NCBI GenBank assembly: GCA_903897925.1
Contig: CAIUDG010000066.1
Span: 1-41,799 of the forward strand
Source: an uncultured beta proteobacterium
GTDB taxonomy: Bacteria > Pseudomonadota > Gammaproteobacteria > Burkholderiales > Burkholderiaceae_C
Length of the DNA stretch: 41,799 nt
Direction of reading: 5' to 3'
The position numbers and the translations under genes are program-made. Under the pieces are notes generated by a model. The model was not told the DNA's origin, did not search any database, and worked only from the letters and a program-made list of their open reading frames with translations. This document shows positions 7,859-16,515 of the stretch, piece by piece. The first letter of the stretch is position 1. Each line of letters begins with the position of its first letter.

Positions 7859-8050
7859 GTGCAATCTGTAACGCATGTTCTGGAAATCCCTTTCCGCAAC
7901 CTGCGTTTCAGTGGCACAATCCACCCCGCAATGAAGGCCCTTCCCATGCCACAGTCGCATCCGCCAATCGGTTCAGCCGTGTCGCGGAAGGTTAATCAAC
8001 CAGCTTTAACCAGCTAATGTTCCCTGAAGGGGAACGGAGGTCAGCGCAAT
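7859..8050 (+). promoter_or_regulatory. sucA leader with dyad, direct repeats and hairpin at the ribosome binding site
   Basis: This 192-base gap before sucA holds several signals. GGTTAA (7990-7995) and TTAACC (8006-8011) form an inverted repeat with a 10-base spacer. AACCAGCT is directly repeated at 7998-8005 and 8008-8015. A hairpin GTTCCC (8019-8024) / GGGAAC (8030-8035) ends exactly where the GGAGG Shine-Dalgarno sequence (8036-8040) begins. A CACAAT box at 7915-7920 could be a -10 element but has a poor -35. A small hairpin at 7882-7895 lacks a T-run, so I see no terminator for prpE. Confidence 0.45.
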
Positions 8051-10921
8051 ATGAGTGATTCAGCGTCGTCTATTTTCCAGGCGTACCAAAACAATACCTA
8101 TCTGTTCGGTGGCAATGCCCCGTACGTCGAAGAGATGTACGAGAACTATTTGTCCAACCCCGGCAGTGTTCCCGATTCTTGGCGCCAGTATTTTGACGCC
8201 TTGCAGCACGTGCCTGCGGTCGATGGCAGCAATGCCAAAGACGTGCCGCACATGCCGGTGATCAATGCCTTTGCCGAGCGCGCCAAGGCCGGCGGTACCA
8301 AGGTCGTGATGGCCAGTGCCGACGTCGAAATGGGCCGCAAGCGCACCGCCGTGCAGCAGCTGATTGCCGCCTACCGCAACGTCGGTCAGCGCTGGGCCAA
8401 TCTGGACCCCCTGCAGCGCACCGAGCGTCCGGCGATTCCGGATCTGGACCCGGCGTTTTTCGGGTTCAGCGATGCGGACCAGGAAATCGTGTTTGACACC
8501 AGCAACACGTTCTTCGGCAAGAACAATATGTCGCTGCGCGAGCTGCTCAATGCGCTGCGCGAAACCTATTGCGGCACCCTGGGCGCCGAATACATGTACA
8601 CCACCGAGCAGGCTGAAAAGCGCTGGTGGCAGCAGAAGCTGGAGTCGATCCGCAGCAAGCCCAATTTCAATTCCGAGAAGAAGAAAGCCATTCTCGAACG
8701 CCTGACCGCAGCCGAAGGTCTGGAGCGTTTCCTGCACACCAAGTTCGTCGGCCAGAAGCGTTTCTCGCTGGAAGGTGGCGAAAGCTTTATCGCCGCCATG
8801 GACGAGCTGATCAAGGCCGCCGGTTCGCGCGGCGTGCAGGAAGTGGTGATCGGCATGGCCCACCGTGGCCGTCTGAATGTGCTGGTCAACACCATGGGCA
8901 AGATGCCCAAGGACCTGTTTGCCGAATTCGACCACACCGCCCCCGAAGACTTGCCTGCCGGTGACGTGAAGTACCACCAGGGCTTCAGCTCCGACCTGGC
9001 AACCGAAGGCGGCCCGGTGCACCTGTCGCTGGCGTTCAACCCCTCGCACCTGGAGATCGTCAATCCGGTGGTGGAAGGTTCGGTGCGCGCACGCATGGAC
9101 CGCCGTGGTGACAGCAAGGGCGCACAAGTGTTGCCGGTGCTGGTGCACGGCGACTCCGCGTTCGGCGGCCAGGGTGTGAACCAGGAAACGCTGGCATTGG
9201 CGCAGACCCGTGGTTACACCACCGGCGGCACCGTGCACATCATCATCAACAACCAGATCGGCTTTACCACCTCGGACCCGCGCGACATGCGTTCTTCGGT
9301 GTACTGCACCGACATCGTCAAGATGGTGGAAGCACCGGTGCTGCACGTCAACGGTGACGATCCCGAAGCCGTGGTGCTGGCGACCCAGCTGGCCCTGGAA
9401 TACCGCCTCGAATTCCGCAAGGACGTGGTGCTCGACATCGTTTGCTACCGCAAGCTCGGACACAACGAGCAGGACACCCCGAGCCTGACCCAGCCGCTGA
9501 TGTACAAGAAAATTGCGGCCCATCCCGGCACGCGCAAGCTGTACGCCGACAAACTGTCGGCCCAAGGCCTGGGAGACACCCTGGGCGACGACATGGTCAA
9601 GGCCTACCGCGCCGCCATGGACGCCGGCAAGCACACCGTCGATCCGGTGCTGACCAACTTCAAGAGCAAGTTCGCCGTGGACTGGGCGCCGTTCCTGGGC
9701 AAGAAGTGGACGGACGCGGGCGACACCGCCATCCCCCTGGCCGAGTGGAAACGCCTGGCTGAACGCATTACCCAGGTGCCGGCCAACATCACGCCGCACC
9801 AACTGGTGAAGAAGGTGCTGGACGACCGCGCTGCCATGGGCCGTGGCGACGCGCCGGTGGATTGGGGCATGGGCGAGCACATGGCTTTCGCTTCGCTGGT
9901 GGCCAGCGGCTATCCAGTGCGTCTGTCGGGTGAAGATTGCGGTCGCGGTACCTTTACCCACCGCCACGCCGTGGTCCATGACCAGAGCCGTGAGCGCTGG
10001 GATACCGGCACCTACGTGCCGCTGCAGCACGCTGCCGACAACCAGGCGCCGTTCGTCGTGATCGACTCGATCCTGTCGGAAGAAGCGGTGTTGGGTTACG
10101 AGTACGGCTACGCCTCCAATGATCCCAATACCCTGGTGATCTGGGAAGCCCAGTTCGGCGACTTCGCCAACGGCGCCCAGGTGGTGATCGACCAGTTCAT
10201 CGCCTCCGGTGAAGTCAAGTGGGGCCGTGTCAACGGCATCACGCTGATGCTGCCGCACGGCTATGAAGGCCAGGGTCCGGAGCACAGCTCGGCGCGCCTG
10301 GAGCGCTTCATGCAGCTGGCGGCTGACACCAATATGCAGATCGTGCAGCCGACCACGGCCAGCCAGATCTTCCACGTGCTGCGGCGCCAGATGATCCGCA
10401 ACCTGCGCAAGCCCCTGGTGATCATGACGCCGAAGTCGCTGCTGCGGAACAAGGACGCCACCTCGCCGCTGTCCGACTTCACCAAGGGCAGCTTCCAGAC
10501 CATCATTCCGGAACAGCGCGAAATCAAGGCCGACAAGGTCAAGCGCCTGGTCGCATGCTCTGGCAAGGTGTACTACGACCTGGTCAAGAAGCGCGAAGAA
10601 AAGGGCCACGATGACGTTGCCATCGTGCGTGTGGAACAGCTCTATCCGTTCCCGCACAAGGCGTTCTCGACCGAACTCAAGAAGTACCCGAACTGCAGCG
10701 AAATCGTTTGGTGCCAGGATGAGCCGCAAAACCAGGGCGCCTGGTTCTTCGTGCAGCACTATCTGCACGAGAACATGCAAGAAGGCCAGCGGCTGGGTTA
10801 CTCCGGTCGTGCGGCTTCGGCATCGCCTGCAGTGGGTTACTCACATCTGCACCAGGAACAGCAAAAATCGCTGGTTGAGGGTGCTTTCGCCAAGCTCAAG
10901 GGCTTCGTACTGACCAAGTAA
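8051..10921 (+). CDS. sucA: 2-oxoglutarate dehydrogenase E1 component
   Basis: This 956-residue thiamine-diphosphate enzyme decarboxylates 2-oxoglutarate and passes the succinyl group to the lipoyl arm of SucB in the TCA cycle. It starts with the short E1o N-terminal segment that includes [47 protein letters not shown] and the [12 protein letters not shown] region are classic E1o motifs. The C-terminal pyrimidine-binding domain contains [13 protein letters not shown] and [20 protein letters not shown]. Length matches the family (E. coli SucA is 933 residues). GGAGG lies 10 bases before the ATG. It is the first gene of the sucA-sucB unit, with sucB 25 bases downstream. Confidence 0.98.
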   Translation: MSDSASSIFQAYQNNTYLFGGNAPYVEEMYENYLSNPGSVPDSWRQYFDALQHVPAVDGSNAKDVPHMPVINAFAERAKAGGTKVVMASADVEMGRKRTAVQQLIAAYRNVGQRWANLDPLQRTERPAIPDLDPAFFGFSDADQEIVFDTSNTFFGKNNMSLRELLNALRETYCGTLGAEYMYTTEQAEKRWWQQKLESIRSKPNFNSEKKKAILERLTAAEGLERFLHTKFVGQKRFSLEGGESFIAAMDELIKAAGSRGVQEVVIGMAHRGRLNVLVNTMGKMPKDLFAEFDHTAPEDLPAGDVKYHQGFSSDLATEGGPVHLSLAFNPSHLEIVNPVVEGSVRARMDRRGDSKGAQVLPVLVHGDSAFGGQGVNQETLALAQTRGYTTGGTVHIIINNQIGFTTSDPRDMRSSVYCTDIVKMVEAPVLHVNGDDPEAVVLATQLALEYRLEFRKDVVLDIVCYRKLGHNEQDTPSLTQPLMYKKIAAHPGTRKLYADKLSAQGLGDTLGDDMVKAYRAAMDAGKHTVDPVLTNFKSKFAVDWAPFLGKKWTDAGDTAIPLAEWKRLAERITQVPANITPHQLVKKVLDDRAAMGRGDAPVDWGMGEHMAFASLVASGYPVRLSGEDCGRGTFTHRHAVVHDQSRERWDTGTYVPLQHAADNQAPFVVIDSILSEEAVLGYEYGYASNDPNTLVIWEAQFGDFANGAQVVIDQFIASGEVKWGRVNGITLMLPHGYEGQGPEHSSARLERFMQLAADTNMQIVQPTTASQIFHVLRRQMIRNLRKPLVIMTPKSLLRNKDATSPLSDFTKGSFQTIIPEQREIKADKVKRLVACSGKVYYDLVKKREEKGHDDVAIVRVEQLYPFPHKAFSTELKKYPNCSEIVWCQDEPQNQGAWFFVQHYLHENMQEGQRLGYSGRAASASPAVGYSHLHQEQQKSLVEGAFAKLKGFVLTK

Positions 10922-10946
10922 GACGTTACAAATAGAAAGAATAGTT

Positions 10947-12200
10947 ATGGCAATCGCAGAAGTAAAAGTCCCCCAGCTGTCTGAATCTGTGGCGGAAGCA
11001 ACCATGTTGCAATGGAAGAAAAAAGTCGGTGACATGGTCACGGTCGACGAGACCCTGATCGAAATCGAAACCGACAAGGTGGTGCTGGAAGTTCCGGCAC
11101 CGTCGTCCGGTGTGCTGGCGGAAATCATTGTTGGCGACGGCGGCACCGTCACCGCTGAACAGCTGATCGCCCGCATCGACACCGACGGCAAGGTTGGCGC
11201 TGCTGCAGCGCCAGCAGCGGCTGCTCCGGCTGCCGCACCCGTCGCTGCGGCGCCCGCCGCTGCCGCGGCTGCCTCCACCAGCAAGGCTGGCGTGGCCATG
11301 CCCGCTGCGGCCAAGCTGATGGCGGACAACCATCTGGCTGCCGGATCGGTGGCAGGTACCGGCAAAGACGCCCGCGTCACCAAGGGCGACGTGCTGGCCG
11401 CTGTGGCCGGTGGCGTGCAGTCCACCGCCGCCGTGATTCCTACCGGCGTGCCGACCAAGGCGCTGCCGCAAGTGGCGGCACCTGCCGTCAGCCTGGCCGG
11501 CCGTCCCGAGCAGCGTGTGCCGATGACACGTCTGCGGGCCCGGGTCGCCGAGCGTCTGCTGCAATCGCAGTCGACCAATGCCATCCTGACCACCTTCAAT
11601 GAAATCAACATGGCGCCGGTCATGGACATGCGCAAGCGCTTCCAGGACCGCTTCGAAAAAGAACACGGCATCAAGCTCGGCTTCATGAGTTTCTTTGTCA
11701 AGGCGGCAGTGCACGCGCTGAAGAAGTTCCCGGTGCTGAACGCCTCGGTGGACGGCAACGACATCGTGTACCACGGCTATTTCGACATCGGTATCGCAGT
11801 GGGTTCGCCGCGCGGCCTGGTGGTGCCTATTTTGCGCAACGCCGACCAGATGAGCTTTGCCGACATCGAAAAGAAAATTGCCGAATTCGGCGCCAAGGCC
11901 AAGGACGGCAAGCTGGGCATTGAAGACATGACCGGCGGCACCTTCTCGATCTCCAATGGCGGTACCTTCGGCTCCATGATGTCGACCCCGATCATCAACC
12001 CGCCGCAATCGGCGATCCTGGGCGTGCATGCGACCAAGGACCGCGCCATGGTTGAAAACGGCCAGGTGGTGGTGCGCCCGATGAACTATTTCGCCATGTC
12101 CTACGACCACCGCATCATCGACGGCCGCGAAGCCGTGCTGGGTCTGGTGGCCATGAAGGAAGCGCTGGAAGATCCATCGCGCTTGCTGTTTGACATCTAA
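10947..12200 (+). CDS. sucB: Dihydrolipoyllysine succinyltransferase, E2 of 2-oxoglutarate dehydrogenase
   Basis: This 417-residue E2 core transfers the succinyl group from the lipoyl arm to CoA. It has an N-terminal lipoyl domain with Lys44 in [12 protein letters not shown], then an Ala/Pro-rich flexible linker at about 85-115. A peripheral subunit-binding domain follows at about 117-155 ([13 protein letters not shown] through TKGDVLAAV). The C-terminal catalytic domain carries His388 and Asp392 in [11 protein letters not shown]. There is a single lipoyl domain, as usual for E2o rather than E2p. It lies 25 bases after sucA with a GAAAGA purine tract before the ATG. A strong hairpin follows before lpdA, so E1 and E2 may be made at a different level from E3. 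Confidence 0.97.
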   Translation: MAIAEVKVPQLSESVAEATMLQWKKKVGDMVTVDETLIEIETDKVVLEVPAPSSGVLAEIIVGDGGTVTAEQLIARIDTDGKVGAAAAPAAAAPAAAPVAAAPAAAAAASTSKAGVAMPAAAKLMADNHLAAGSVAGTGKDARVTKGDVLAAVAGGVQSTAAVIPTGVPTKALPQVAAPAVSLAGRPEQRVPMTRLRARVAERLLQSQSTNAILTTFNEINMAPVMDMRKRFQDRFEKEHGIKLGFMSFFVKAAVHALKKFPVLNASVDGNDIVYHGYFDIGIAVGSPRGLVVPILRNADQMSFADIEKKIAEFGAKAKDGKLGIEDMTGGTFSISNGGTFGSMMSTPIINPPQSAILGVHATKDRAMVENGQVVVRPMNYFAMSYDHRIIDGREAVLGLVAMKEALEDPSRLLFDI

Positions 12201-12270
12201 AGGCCTGGCCTTGTGAACCCGCCGGTTTGGCCCGACCCCGTGTCTTGCCAAACGGTGGGTTTATTTTTAT
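12200..12270 (+). terminator. Terminator- or attenuator-like hairpin between sucB and lpdA
   Basis: The left arm at 12216-12230 pairs with 12248-12261 through about 13 Watson-Crick pairs, one G-U pair and one bulged base. The loop is about 17 bases and a T-rich tract (TTTATTTTTAT) follows from 12260. This is the form of an intrinsic terminator. A smaller perfect dyad AAGGCC-T-GGCCTT lies just upstream (12200-12212). The T-tract ends only a few bases before the lpdA ribosome binding site (GAGGAA at 12278-12283), so the element could be a partial terminator or attenuator. Confidence 0.7.
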
Positions 12271-12289
12271 CGACTTCGAGGAATTTTCT

Positions 12290-13717
12290 ATGAGTAAACA
12301 ATTTGACGTGATCGTTATCGGTGGCGGCCCCGGTGGCTATGTGGCCGCCATTCGTGCCGCCCAACTGGGCTTCTCCACTGCGTGTATCGACGAGTGGAAA
12401 AACGACAAGGGCGGCCCGGCACCCGGCGGCACCTGCACCAACGTCGGCTGCATTCCGTCCAAGGCACTGCTGCAGTCGAGCGAGCATTTCGAACAGGCCA
12501 ACCACCACTTTGCCGAACACGGCATCAGCGTCAAGGACCTGAAGATGGACGTGGCCAAGATGATTGCCCGCAAGGACACCGTGGTCAAGCAGAACAACGA
12601 CGGCATTCTGTACCTGTTCAAGAAGAACAAGATTTCCTTCTTCCATGGCCGTGGCTCCTTTGCCAAGGCCGTGGAAGGTGGTTACGAGATCAAGGTGGCT
12701 GGCGCCTCCGAAGAAGTGCTGGTTGGCAAGCACATCATCATCGCCACTGGCTCCAATGCCCGACCGCTGCCCGGCGTGGCATTTGACGAAGAAAACATTC
12801 TGTCCAATGACGGCGCACTGCGCATCGGCGCTTTGCCAAAGAAGCTGGGCCTGATCGGCTCGGGTGTGATCGGTCTGGAAATGGGTTCGGTCTGGCGCCG
12901 TCTCGGTGCTGAAGTCACCATTCTGGAAGGTCTGCCGACTTTCCTGGGCGGGGTCGACGAGCAGGTCGCCAAGGAAGCCATGAAGGTATTCACCAAGCAA
13001 GGTCTGAAGATCGAACTCGGTGTGCAGGTCGGTGAAATCAAGTCCGGCAAGAAGGGCGTCTCGGTGGCCTACACCAACGCCAAGGGCGAAGCCCAGACGC
13101 TGGACGTTGACAAACTCATCGTTTCCATCGGCCGCACGCCCAACACCAACGGCCTGGAAGCCCAGGCGGTTGGTCTGGCGCTGGACGAGCGCGGTGCGAT
13201 TCAGGTGGATGGCGACTGCCGCACCAACCTGCCCAATGTCTGGGCGGTGGGTGACGTGGTGCGTGGCCCGATGCTGGCACACAAGGCGGAAGAAGAGGGC
13301 GTTGCCGTGGCTGAGCGCATTGCCGGCCAGCATGGTCACGTCAATTTCGACACCGTGCCCTTCGTGATCTACACCAGCCCGGAAATTTCCTGGGTCGGTC
13401 AGAACGAGCAGCAGCTCAAGGCCGCAGGCCGCGCCTACAAGGCCGGCTCGTTCCCGTTCCTGGCCAACGGCCGTGCCCGTGCGCTGGGTGACACCACCGG
13501 TTTCGTCAAGTTCCTGGCCGACGCCACCACCGACGAAATTCTGGGCGTGCACATCATCGGACCGCAGGCCAGCGAACTGATTTCCGAAGCCGTGGTGGCA
13601 ATGGAATTCAAGGCCAGCGCGGAAGACATTGCCCGCATCTGCCATGCCCACCCGAGCCTGAGTGAGGCGACCAAAGAAGCTGCGCTGGCAGTGGACAAGC
13701 GGACTCTGAATTTCTAA
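12290..13717 (+). CDS. lpdA: Dihydrolipoyl dehydrogenase (E3)
   Basis: This 475-residue FAD flavoprotein reoxidises the dihydrolipoyl arm and reduces NAD+. The FAD-binding motif [12 protein letters not shown] is at the N-terminus. The redox-active disulfide is Cys49/Cys54 in [15 protein letters not shown]. The NAD motif [12 protein letters not shown], the second FAD motif [19 protein letters not shown] and the C-terminal active-site HAHPSLSEA complete the family pattern. I chose the ATG at 12290 because GAGGAA precedes it by about 6 bases. A start at 12227 would translate the right arm and T-tract of the hairpin. It follows sucB as the third gene of the complex, and E3 may also serve other 2-oxoacid dehydrogenases. 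Confidence 0.97.
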   Translation: MSKQFDVIVIGGGPGGYVAAIRAAQLGFSTACIDEWKNDKGGPAPGGTCTNVGCIPSKALLQSSEHFEQANHHFAEHGISVKDLKMDVAKMIARKDTVVKQNNDGILYLFKKNKISFFHGRGSFAKAVEGGYEIKVAGASEEVLVGKHIIIATGSNARPLPGVAFDEENILSNDGALRIGALPKKLGLIGSGVIGLEMGSVWRRLGAEVTILEGLPTFLGGVDEQVAKEAMKVFTKQGLKIELGVQVGEIKSGKKGVSVAYTNAKGEAQTLDVDKLIVSIGRTPNTNGLEAQAVGLALDERGAIQVDGDCRTNLPNVWAVGDVVRGPMLAHKAEEEGVAVAERIAGQHGHVNFDTVPFVIYTSPEISWVGQNEQQLKAAGRAYKAGSFPFLANGRARALGDTTGFVKFLADATTDEILGVHIIGPQASELISEAVVAMEFKASAEDIARICHAHPSLSEATKEAALAVDKRTLNF

Positions 13718-13721
13718 GTCC

Positions 13722-14825
13722 GTGCGTTTAAGTGTCAAGCAAACCTACGAGGCGGAACTGGCCGCCCGTGGGTTCCAGGCCGACCCGGCGCAACTGCGCG
13801 CCGTGGAGGCCCTGGAGCGTTGTGCCCGTGAGTGGGCCGCGTACAAGGAGAAGCGCTCCAACGCCTTCAAGAAGCTGATCAACCGGCCAGAGATTCCGCG
13901 TGGGGTCTACATGTTCGGCGGCGTCGGGCGGGGCAAGAGCTTTCTGATGGACTGCTTCTACAACGCGGTGCCGCTGCGGCGCAAGACGCGTTTGCATTTC
14001 CATGAATTCATGCGCGAAGTGCACCGTGAACTGGCCGATCTGCAGGGCACGGTGAATCCGCTCGACGTGCTGGCCAAACGCATGTCGGAGCGTTTCAAGC
14101 TGGTCTGTTTTGACGAATTCCATGTCGCCGACATCACCGATGCGATGATTTTGCATCGCCTGCTGACGGCGCTGTTCGACAATGGCGTCGGCTTTGTCAC
14201 AACCTCCAATTTCAAGCCGGACGACCTGTATCCGAATGGCCTGCACCGCAACCGCATTTTGCCGGCCATCGCCTTGCTGAATGAACGCCTGGAAGTGCTC
14301 AGTGTCGACAACGGTACCGACTACCGCCAGCGCACGCTGGAAACCCTCAAGCTGTACCACTCGCCGCTAGGCGAAAGTGCCGATGCGGCCATGATGCAGG
14401 CGTTTGACGCCCTGGCCGAACAGCAGGACGAAGACCCGGTGCTGCACATCGAGGCACGCCAGATTCGCGCCTGGCGCAAGGCCGGCGGCATTGTCTGGTT
14501 CAACTTCAAGACCCTCTGCGGTGGGCCGCGTTCGCAAAACGACTACCTGGAAATTGCCACCCAGTTTCACACCGTGTTCCTGAGCGATGTGCCAGTGATG
14601 CCGGTGCGCATGGCGTCCGAAGCGCGGCGCTTTACCTGGTTGATTGACGTGCTGTACGACCGGCGCGTGAAGCTGGTGATGTCGGCCGAGGTGGCGCCCG
14701 AGCTGCTGTACACCGAAGGCCCGATGTCACACGAGTTTCCGCGCACGGTGTCGCGTCTGAATGAAATGCAGTCCAAGGAATACCTGACGCAGGAGCGGCG
14801 GGTGGTGGACACCAGCATTACATGA
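13722..14825 (+). CDS. zapE: Cell division protein ZapE (AFG1-like ATPase)
   Basis: This 367-residue P-loop ATPase has Walker A GGVGRGKS (66-73) and Walker B LVCFDEFHV, then the AFG1-specific TSNFKPDDLYPNGLHR and RRFTWLIDVLYDR. In E. coli, ZapE interacts with FtsZ and is needed for division under some stresses. The mitochondrial homologue Afg1 acts in protein quality control. The start is GTG, 4 bases after the lpdA stop, so it is probably co-transcribed with lpdA, an arrangement common in Burkholderiales. Its stop overlaps the next start (ATGA). Confidence 0.93.
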   Translation: MRLSVKQTYEAELAARGFQADPAQLRAVEALERCAREWAAYKEKRSNAFKKLINRPEIPRGVYMFGGVGRGKSFLMDCFYNAVPLRRKTRLHFHEFMREVHRELADLQGTVNPLDVLAKRMSERFKLVCFDEFHVADITDAMILHRLLTALFDNGVGFVTTSNFKPDDLYPNGLHRNRILPAIALLNERLEVLSVDNGTDYRQRTLETLKLYHSPLGESADAAMMQAFDALAEQQDEDPVLHIEARQIRAWRKAGGIVWFNFKTLCGGPRSQNDYLEIATQFHTVFLSDVPVMPVRMASEARRFTWLIDVLYDRRVKLVMSAEVAPELLYTEGPMSHEFPRTVSRLNEMQSKEYLTQERRVVDTSIT

Positions 14826-15427
14826 AAGCCGCGCTGCTGCTGGGGGGCTGGCTGGTGTGCGCCGCCGTGCTGGCGCAGGACGACCCGCTGCAGGGCCTGC
14901 CCAGCGTGTCGGCTGAGCACCAGCGCCTGGAGCAGCGGCGCAGCGAGCAGATGCGTGCGCTGGACGCCCAGGAAGAAGCCTGCACACACACCTTTGCCCA
15001 GAGCGACTGCGACTCCCGGGTCCAGGCACAGCGGCGCACCGAAATGTCCGAGCTGCGGCGCCAGGAGGCGATCTTGCATGACAGCGAGCGCCAGCAACGC
15101 AGCCAGGATGAATTGCGCAGCGTGGAGATCAAGCAGATTGAGCACGCGCAGATGGATGCCGAGGCCGAACAGGCGCAGCGCAGTGCCGAGCAGCGCAGCG
15201 CCGATCTGCTGGAAAAGCAGCAGGCCCATGCCCGGGCGGCGCTCAGTCCGACATCCGCGCCCGCCGCATCCCCAGCGCCGAGGGGGCTGGACAGTGATGC
15301 ACAGGCACAAAACCGCGAAGCCTATTTGCGCAAGCAAGAGGCCGCCCGACAGCGCAAGGAAGATTTGGCCAAGCGCTTGCAGGAGCAGGGCAGCACGCCG
15401 CCACTGCCGCTGCCGGATCACCACTGA
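14822..15427 (+). CDS. Secreted coiled-coil protein with two cysteines, unknown function
   Basis: I do not recognise a named family. The 201-residue product starts with a signal peptide (hydrophobic 4-18, probable cleavage after VLA at 18), so it should be periplasmic. Residues 30-135 are highly charged and rich in Glu, Gln and Arg with heptad-like spacing, suggesting a long coiled coil. Cys54 and Cys63 lie in EACTHTFAQSDC, spaced to form a disulfide. The motif continues as ELRRQE. After a Pro/Ala hinge (about 141-155) a second charged helix (160-190) ends in a Pro-rich tail. It overlaps the zapE stop (ATGA), so it is translationally coupled. From memory, similar short proteins follow zapE in other Betaproteobacteria. 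Confidence 0.75.
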   Translation: MKAALLLGGWLVCAAVLAQDDPLQGLPSVSAEHQRLEQRRSEQMRALDAQEEACTHTFAQSDCDSRVQAQRRTEMSELRRQEAILHDSERQQRSQDELRSVEIKQIEHAQMDAEAEQAQRSAEQRSADLLEKQQAHARAALSPTSAPAASPAPRGLDSDAQAQNREAYLRKQEAARQRKEDLAKRLQEQGSTPPLPLPDHH

Positions 15428-15447
15428 TAGTGCGCGCGCCCAGGCGC

Positions 15448-16209
15448 CTAGACCAGAACTTCCAGTTTGACGACAATCACCGACAGGTTGTCGCCACCGC
15501 CCCGGGCGCGCGAACGCGCCTTGTCGATCAGGAATTCGGTGGCCTCGCGCGCCGACAGCGAAGCCAGCACCGTGCCGAGTTCCTGGTTGTTGAAATAGTG
15601 CCAGACGCCATCGCTGCAGGCCATGATGGCATCGCCAGCACGCAGCCGGGGAATGAAGTGGGTATCGACCGGCGGCTCGGCTTCGGTGCCCAGGCAGCCC
15701 ATCAGAATATTCGACTGCGGGTGCACTGCCGCCTGTTCCGGCGTCAGTTCGCCGCGATCGACCAGCACCTGTACGTAGGAATGGTCGGTGGTGCGTTTGA
15801 CGAACTGGCTGCCGTGGAAATGGTAGATGCGCGAATCACCGGCGTGTACCCAGTGGCAGTCGCCCCCGGGATTGATGATGAAGGCGGCCAGCGTGCTGTG
15901 CGGCTCTTCTTCCGAGGAAATTGCCGTCAGCTTGATCACCAGATGGGCTTCCTCGGCGATTTGCTTGAGCACCGCGGTGGCGTCATCGGTGGCGGGGTCG
16001 TAGCGGTCAAACAGCTGTTTGGCGGTCAGCATGACCTGGTCCGAGGCTTTGCGCCCGCCGCTGCGCCCGCCCATGCCGTCGGCGACGATGGCCAGGATGC
16101 AGCCATTGCAGTTTCTGTGCTTGATCAGCGCCAGTTGATCCTGCTGGTATTCCCGATCGCCTTTGTGCAGGCCGGTGGAGGCAGTGAGCCGATAACCTGA
16201 AGTAGCCAT
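15448..16209 (-). CDS. PP2C-family serine/threonine protein phosphatase
   Basis: This 253-residue metal-dependent phosphatase resembles bacterial Stp/PrpC proteins. Metal-binding and catalytic motifs are present: REYQQDQ near the N-terminus (normally R-x-x-N-x-D), VADGMGG, STLAAF, HAGDSRIY, TTDHSYVQ, CSDGVW and GGGDNLSVIVV. There is no membrane segment, so it is probably cytosolic. No Ser/Thr kinase gene is adjacent; in related bacteria the partner kinase often lies elsewhere. It converges with the coiled-coil protein gene 20 bases away, with no clear terminator in the gap. It is divergent from the DUF465-yoaA pair, with which it shares a 102-base promoter region. Confidence 0.9.
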   Translation of the reverse strand: MATSGYRLTASTGLHKGDREYQQDQLALIKHRNCNGCILAIVADGMGGRSGGRKASDQVMLTAKQLFDRYDPATDDATAVLKQIAEEAHLVIKLTAISSEEEPHSTLAAFIINPGGDCHWVHAGDSRIYHFHGSQFVKRTTDHSYVQVLVDRGELTPEQAAVHPQSNILMGCLGTEAEPPVDTHFIPRLRAGDAIMACSDGVWHYFNNQELGTVLASLSAREATEFLIDKARSRARGGGDNLSVIVVKLEVLV

Positions 16210-16234
16210 AGTGGTGCGCGTCTGCGAAACTTTC

Positions 16235-16261
16235 TTGTAAACAGGTTTCTGCCCGTATTAT
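16235..16261 (+). promoter_or_regulatory. Candidate promoter for the DUF465-yoaA unit
   Basis: TTGTAA (16235-16240) and TATTAT (16256-16261) are separated by 15 bases, slightly short for sigma-70. The minus-strand reading of the same AT-rich box (GATAAT) could serve the divergent phosphatase gene. A small hairpin GGCAG/CTGCC (about 16270-16286) would lie in the plus-strand leader. Confidence 0.4.
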
Positions 16262-16311
16262 CGAGCCATGGCAGGCGGGTTCTGCCGTATTCCTAGCAGT
16301 GCTCGCATATT

Positions 16312-16515
16312 TTGATACACAACCTCCAATCCCCCGAACGCCGTCTCATTGCCTTGCGCATGGAACACGCCGACCTGGACGCGCTGATCGACCGCGCGTC
16401 GGAAACCGTGCCGCTGGATGAATTCACCATGCGCCGCCTGAAAAAGCGGCGCCTGGTATTGCGTGACGAGATTGCCGCGCTGGAAGGCGCGTTGTCCCCC
16501 GACGAGCCGGCCTGA
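16312..16515 (+). CDS. YdcH/DUF465-family small protein
   Basis: This 67-residue helical protein matches the DUF465 (YdcH) pattern: an N-terminal RLIALRMEHADLDALIDRA helix and a C-terminal RLKKRRLVLRDEIAALE helix, forming a helical hairpin. Function is not established for the family. The start appears to be TTG at 16312. The first ATG (residue 17) would remove half of the first helix and shorten it below normal family length. There is no strong ribosome binding site. The stop TGA is followed directly by the ATG of yoaA (TGAATG), implying co-translation. Confidence 0.8.
   Translation: MIHNLQSPERRLIALRMEHADLDALIDRASETVPLDEFTMRRLKKRRLVLRDEIAALEGALSPDEPA

Noticed and set aside
8060..10780. A 906-codon open frame on the minus strand opposite sucA
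   Set aside because: It is antisense to a clear sucA gene. The composition (His, Gln, Val and Arg rich) is that of a GC-rich shadow frame, with no domain pattern.
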